Source of the DNA: Mucilaginibacter phenanthrenivorans
GTDB lineage: Bacteria; Bacteroidota; Bacteroidia; Sphingobacteriales; Sphingobacteriaceae
DNA length: 45,760 nucleotides
Assembly: GCF_024721155.1 (NCBI RefSeq)
Contig: NZ_JAHVAP010000022.1
Coordinates: 1 to 45,760 of the forward strand
Direction of reading: 5' to 3'
Below the pieces are notes generated by a model that made no database searches, was not told where the DNA came from, and saw nothing but the letters and a program-made list of their open reading frames with translations. Position 1 is the first letter of the stretch, and every line of letters starts with the position of its first letter. This document shows positions 42,246-45,760 of this stretch, piece after piece. A program made the translations under genes and the position numbers.

Positions 42246-43505
42246 ATGAATATAGGCATTATTGGCTTAGGTGATATGGGGCGGTTATACGCCAAGGCGT
42301 TTGCCGATGCCGGCTACCCGGTATGCGGCTGCGACCTGCCCGAAAACCGCGCCCGGCTTGAAGAAGAGCTCGATCCATACCATATAAAAATTATGGATAG
42401 CGGCATGGATGTGTCACGAATCAGTGACCTGATCATCTATTCAGTTGAGGCTGATAAGATGTTGCAGGTAGTAGCTGAATGCGGCTCATCTACTAAATAT
42501 GGCGCTATAGTAGCGGGCCAAACTTCGGTTAAAACCCCGGAAATAGAGACATTCGAAAAATACCTGCCTGCCGATGCGCAGATCGTTACCTTTCACGGGA
42601 TGCACGGGCCGGGCTTTAAGCCTAAGGGGCAAACGCTCATACTGATTCGTCACCGTGCTGATGACGAGGCCTACCAGCGAATGCTGGACCTGTTTGCCGC
42701 CATAGGCTCTGAAATTGTTGAAATGGCCGATTACCATGAGCACGATAAAATTGTAGCCGATACGCAAGCGGTAACCCATGTTGGGTTCGAAAGCATGGGC
42801 ACCGCATGGAAGGCAGCCGGATTTTTCCCCTGGGAAAACGCATCGTATATAGGTGGCATTGATAATGTAAAGATCCTGACCACGCTGCGCATCTTTAGCT
42901 ATAAGGCACACGTGTATGCAGGGCTTGCTATTCTTAACCCTTATGCAAGGCAGCAGGTTAAGCGCTATGCCATATCCGAGTCGGAACTGTTTAAGCTGAT
43001 GATAAAGGAAGAGGAAGAGGAGTTTAGATCAAGGCTTTACCGTGCCCGCGATTTTGTGTTTCATGAAAGCCGCAAACCAATTATGCTGAGTGATAAAGTA
43101 ATGAAGGAGTTTTCACTGTCACAACACCACGAACTGCAAAAGCCAAACTCGCACCTTAGTATATTAAGTATGGTTGATGCATGGTACCATTTAGGCGTAA
43201 ATCCTTATGATAACCTGATTTGCCAAACCCCGCCATTCCGCCTGCGTTTAGGCATTGCGGAATATTTGTTTAAAAACGAAGAGTTGCTGGAAGAATCATT
43301 GGAGACGGCTCTATACGATAAAACCATCCGCGGGGACGATTTGGAATTCCATTCGGCGGTGCGGGAATGGTCGTCAATTATCGGGCATGGCGACATGCAG
43401 GGCTATAAGAAGCAGTTTAATGAAGTTCAAGCTTTTTTCCAGGGCAGGCTTGAAGAAGGTAATAAACAGAGCGCTGAACTGATAAGAAGGTTGATGACTG
43501 AATAA
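42246..43505 (+). CDS. Fungal-type (Tyr1-like) prephenate dehydrogenase
   Basis: The 419-residue protein has a Rossmann start GIIGLGDMGRLYAKAFADAG and follows, from memory, the yeast Tyr1 sequence closely: IIYSVEA, VAGQTSVKTPEIETFEKYLP, EHDKIVADTQAVTH, GTAWKAAGFFPW, NSHLSILSMVDAWYHLG and DNLICQTPPFRLRLGIAEYL each have near-identical counterparts. Prephenate dehydrogenase makes 4-hydroxyphenylpyruvate for tyrosine synthesis. It is longer than typical bacterial TyrA (about 280-370 aa) and has no chorismate-mutase or ACT domain. No other aro genes lie nearby. Similarity is clear, but activity is inferred. Confidence 0.85.
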   Translation: MNIGIIGLGDMGRLYAKAFADAGYPVCGCDLPENRARLEEELDPYHIKIMDSGMDVSRISDLIIYSVEADKMLQVVAECGSSTKYGAIVAGQTSVKTPEIETFEKYLPADAQIVTFHGMHGPGFKPKGQTLILIRHRADDEAYQRMLDLFAAIGSEIVEMADYHEHDKIVADTQAVTHVGFESMGTAWKAAGFFPWENASYIGGIDNVKILTTLRIFSYKAHVYAGLAILNPYARQQVKRYAISESELFKLMIKEEEEEFRSRLYRARDFVFHESRKPIMLSDKVMKEFSLSQHHELQKPNSHLSILSMVDAWYHLGVNPYDNLICQTPPFRLRLGIAEYLFKNEELLEESLETALYDKTIRGDDLEFHSAVREWSSIIGHGDMQGYKKQFNEVQAFFQGRLEEGNKQSAELIRRLMTE

Positions 43506-43583
43506 ACCGATGATTATTTATGATTGAATGGTTTCATAATTTATTATGCTGACTAGCGAAATGAGATTTATAAAATAATAGTG

Positions 43584-43621
43584 TAGATTTGTACGTTATA
43601 AGGTACATTTAAAAGTACAAA
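43584..43621 (+). promoter_or_regulatory. Promoter and putative operator of the toxin-antitoxin operon
   Basis: An exact TAnnTTTG box (tagatttg, 43584-43591) lies 32 nt before the antitoxin start. Around and after it three gtac cores are arranged as ttgtac, ggtaca and agtacaa within 30 nt, with inverted symmetry, as expected for autorepression by a Phd/YefM antitoxin. No clear -33 TTG was found. Confidence 0.55.
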
Positions 43622-43623
43622 CA

Positions 43624-43878
43624 ATGAAAGCGATCACTATATCATCTTTAAGAACAAAAATGAAGGCTTACTTTGATGGAGTAAGCCGTTCGCAGGATGT
43701 TATTGTTATACCCAGAAATAATAACGACGATGACGCCGTGGTGATCATTTCGATAAAAGAATACAACTCCCTAAACGAAACCGCCCATCTGCTATCTACG
43801 GCTGCGAACCGGAAAAGACTGGAGGAATCTATAGATCAGCTTAATTCCGGAACCATGGTTCCCTACTCTTTTGATTGA
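43624..43878 (+). CDS. YefM/Phd family antitoxin
   Basis: The 84-residue protein has the Phd/YefM start MKAITISSLRTKMKAYFDGV, the DVIVIPRNNNDDDAVVIISIKEYNSL sheet and a C-terminal toxin-binding tail (RLEESIDQL). It should bind DNA as a dimer and neutralise the toxin encoded 19 nt downstream. The gene order antitoxin-toxin is the usual one. Confidence 0.9.
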   Translation: MKAITISSLRTKMKAYFDGVSRSQDVIVIPRNNNDDDAVVIISIKEYNSLNETAHLLSTAANRKRLEESIDQLNSGTMVPYSFD

Positions 43879-43897
43879 GATTTGAACAGGAGTTGGG

Positions 43898-44176
43898 ATG
43901 AATACAGAGTTTACAAAAAACGGGTGGGAGGATTTCGAATACTGGATAGAAAATGATCCGGAAACGGTTAGCAAAATTCGCGATCTGATCAAATCAATTA
44001 AGCAGACACCATTTGTTGGTTTAGGAAAACCAGAACCCTTAAAGCATGGGCTCAAAGGATTCTGGTCGAGAAGAATAACAGGAGAACATTGGTTGGTCTA
44101 TCAAATCTCAGGCACAAAAGGCCTCGATCAAAAATGCTCTATTATTCAATGCCGGTTTCACTACAGCGATAAGTAA
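43898..44176 (+). CDS. YoeB family toxin, catalytic Arg65 replaced by Trp
   Basis: The 92-residue protein matches YoeB, a ribosome-dependent mRNase: W-EDFEYWIENDPETVSKI, PFVGLGKPEPLKHGL and GFWSRRITGEH, with a C-terminal FHYSDK. The general base Glu46 and the C-terminal His88-Tyr89 are present, but the position equal to E. coli Arg65 (in EHRLVY) is Trp65 (codon 44090-44092, TGG; one base from CGG). In E. coli YoeB, Arg65 is part of the catalytic set. The toxin may thus be inactive or weak. The frame is intact and the antitoxin gene is upstream. Confidence 0.92.
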   Translation: MNTEFTKNGWEDFEYWIENDPETVSKIRDLIKSIKQTPFVGLGKPEPLKHGLKGFWSRRITGEHWLVYQISGTKGLDQKCSIIQCRFHYSDK

Positions 44177-44205
44177 ACCGCACTTCATCAATATCATCAG
44201 TCAAA

Positions 44206-45621
44206 TCATTTACCTGCCGCTGCAAACAACGTCCAAGGATATGCCTTCATATCCCTTAAATATTTACCCTGGGTTTTAAAATATTCCGGATGTTTTTTGA
44301 AGAACGGTGTTGCTAAGAAATCAGCACCGCCCGGATGTCCCATGTGTGCCCATAGCTGCATTTTATTGGCTAAATTGGTGGTAGTTACTTTCCCTTGCAC
44401 AGCGCCCATCGGGAAAAAAGCCGGTTCATTAAATTCCCTGCATCCCAAAGGATCTTCTTCTACGTGGCCATCAATAACACAGCGGTCATACGCATTTTTG
44501 TTGTTTAACGCATCATAAGTATCTCCCTCAATGGTTTTGCCGGTAGTGTCAGTCAGTTTGCCTTTATAATCTGTATAAACTAATTTTTCCATACGCTTCC
44601 TGCGTGCATTTGGCGAGGTAGTTTTATCATTTACATCAAAAGTGGTTTCTTCCTTGATCAGTTTGGGGTCGATAGCGAAATTTGAACCAATGATAGCAGT
44701 ATCTTTCGAGCGCCATACCTTAAAGTTCTTGAGCCCGAGTTCCAGTTTCGCAACCTCATTTGTTTTGGTGTCACCAATCAGCCAGTCATTGGCATAGCCA
44801 CCATTGTTGTCGGTTGTCATAATTTTTACAAAATCATCAATGCTGTTGGCGTACTGGGCGGCCCTGCGGGCACGTACAAATTCAGCTGTTTTTGTAGTAT
44901 CATAGCCTTTAAATTGAGTTATGGTAGTTTCGGTGATCAATACACCGCTTTTGCTTACTACAAAATCGTCTCCGCTGTGAATAAATCCCGGGCCGGTGTC
45001 CATTAATATTTCATAACCTTTCTCAGGTTTTATATCAACTATTTCATTCCAGCGTTCACCGACAATATAATCGGTCCAGTTATTATGGGCGATCACAATT
45101 TTATGATCTTTTGTAAAACTGCCGGTTGCGATAAAGGCGCTGCAATTGCCGGGTGCCCGGTTGTCGCCGCTGCCGGGTTTAATTTTGTTCATTAAGGTAG
45201 GCACATAATATCCCGGAAGCTCATAATAAGCATTCAACGCGGTAACATCAAGCGAATCATATTTAAAGCCTTTAGCCTGGAGGCCCTCGGCAATTCCCTT
45301 CATTTCATCCTGGTATTCCTTATCAATTTTTTTCCATAAAAACCTGGCGGAAGCGCCACGATAAAATTCCCAGGTTTTACCGCTGCTGGTTGGCAGGTAA
45401 TATTGCAGCACCTTAATTAAGGTATCTATTTCTTTTGCCGAAAGGAAGCCGTGCTGATAACCAATATCGGCAGGTGAGCCGGCCAGGTGCAGGTAGATCC
45501 AGCCGTTCTTGTCTTCGCGGGTGGCGCTGCCAAGGCGGTCGTGTTTTTTAGGAGTTTCTTTACAGCTGAAAAGTGTGGTTGCTAATAATATAGCAATAAG
45601 GATTTTTAAAGTGGATTTCAT
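44206..45621 (-). CDS. C45 / phospholipase-B-like hydrolase lipoprotein
   Basis: The 471-residue protein has a lipoprotein signal (MKSTLKILIAILLATTLFSC, Cys20) and an N-terminal-nucleophile hydrolase fold of the phospholipase-B-like/C45 type: GWIYLHLAGSPADIGYQHGF, the candidate nucleophile Cys160 in APGNCSAFIATG, IVIAHNNWTDY and DTGPGFIHSGDDFVVSKSG. Relatives self-cleave before the Cys and act on acyl-amide or phospholipid substrates. Activity is predicted from family only. It ends 29 nt from the convergent YoeB gene. Confidence 0.85.
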   Translation of the reverse strand: MKSTLKILIAILLATTLFSCKETPKKHDRLGSATREDKNGWIYLHLAGSPADIGYQHGFLSAKEIDTLIKVLQYYLPTSSGKTWEFYRGASARFLWKKIDKEYQDEMKGIAEGLQAKGFKYDSLDVTALNAYYELPGYYVPTLMNKIKPGSGDNRAPGNCSAFIATGSFTKDHKIVIAHNNWTDYIVGERWNEIVDIKPEKGYEILMDTGPGFIHSGDDFVVSKSGVLITETTITQFKGYDTTKTAEFVRARRAAQYANSIDDFVKIMTTDNNGGYANDWLIGDTKTNEVAKLELGLKNFKVWRSKDTAIIGSNFAIDPKLIKEETTFDVNDKTTSPNARRKRMEKLVYTDYKGKLTDTTGKTIEGDTYDALNNKNAYDRCVIDGHVEEDPLGCREFNEPAFFPMGAVQGKVTTTNLANKMQLWAHMGHPGGADFLATPFFKKHPEYFKTQGKYLRDMKAYPWTLFAAAGK

Positions 45622-45760
45622 TTTGAGTCAGTTAGTTAGCGATGGCTGAATTTAAGAAAACTTGTGAAGTTTTCAAAACTTCGATTTCTATGATCTATGC
45701 AAGTAATTTATGATAATTATTTTCGTATGCTCGATTTTGATTAACGCAGGCAAAAACACG
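45622..45760. other. Window edge, gene-free, with one short palindrome
   Basis: No gene is supported. gaagtttt (45666-45673) and aaaacttc (45675-45682) form an 8-bp inverted repeat around a single C, upstream of the C45-like gene, possibly an operator. Nothing else is seen. Confidence 0.4.

Overview
The window looks like chromosomal DNA of a Bacteroidota member, most likely Sphingobacteriaceae (Mucilaginibacter/Pedobacter-like). The evidence is outer-membrane barrel proteins with a carboxypeptidase-regulatory-like N-terminus, many small lipoproteins, promoters of the TTG-N18..20-TAnnTTTG type, mostly weak Shine-Dalgarno sites, a tRNA without encoded CCA, and the rpsL-rpsG-fusA-rpsJ gene order. 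No phage, transposase, CRISPR array or rRNA was seen. Genus-level placement is inference.

Layout. 1-6.2 kb: a TonB-receptor-like barrel, a PNPOx-family flavoprotein, purU, a Pmp3/YqaE membrane peptide and a histidine kinase. 6.3-14.7 kb: a small cupin, a Tat-exported Gfo/Idh/MocA oxidoreductase, a sigma-54 response regulator, a DUF5009-type membrane acyltransferase, a Spy-like periplasmic protein, accA and a membrane-anchored AraC regulator. 14.8-17.5 kb: a housekeeping cluster of tRNA-Gln, prs, rplY and pth. 17.6-26.8 kb: DoxX, two tandem paralogous barrels, an ArsC/Spx-like protein, an M1 metallopeptidase and a CarboxypepD_reg-like protein. 26.8-32.3 kb: two micro-lipoproteins (38 and 41 aa), a DUF885 lipoprotein, an SDR enzyme and small exported proteins. 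32.5-36.2 kb: the str operon, ending at rpsJ with a terminator. 36.5-45.6 kb: an S41 peptidase, an OafA-like acyltransferase, a frameshifted retropepsin-like gene, an EVE/PUA-like protein, a fungal-type (Tyr1-like) prephenate dehydrogenase, a YefM/YoeB toxin-antitoxin pair and a C45/phospholipase-B-like lipoprotein.

The strongest unexplained signal is not a gene. Many intergenic gaps are filled by 94-160 bp inverted-repeat elements whose arms are degenerate tandem arrays with a fixed period: 7 bp (families B and E and a pure heptamer array at pth), 8 bp (family C) or 20 bp (family D). Nearly all begin 0-8 nt after the end of the preceding gene, and several stop just before the next start codon, including inside the str operon (rpsG-fusA and fusA-rpsJ) and in the tRNA-Gln/prs/rplY stretch. 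A separate MITE-like family (A, three copies) has about 30-bp terminal inverted repeats.

Other points worth checking are a Trp in place of the catalytic Arg65 in the YoeB toxin, an aspartic-protease gene with both a frameshift and a DTG-to-DTR change, and the strong Shine-Dalgarno of rpsG.
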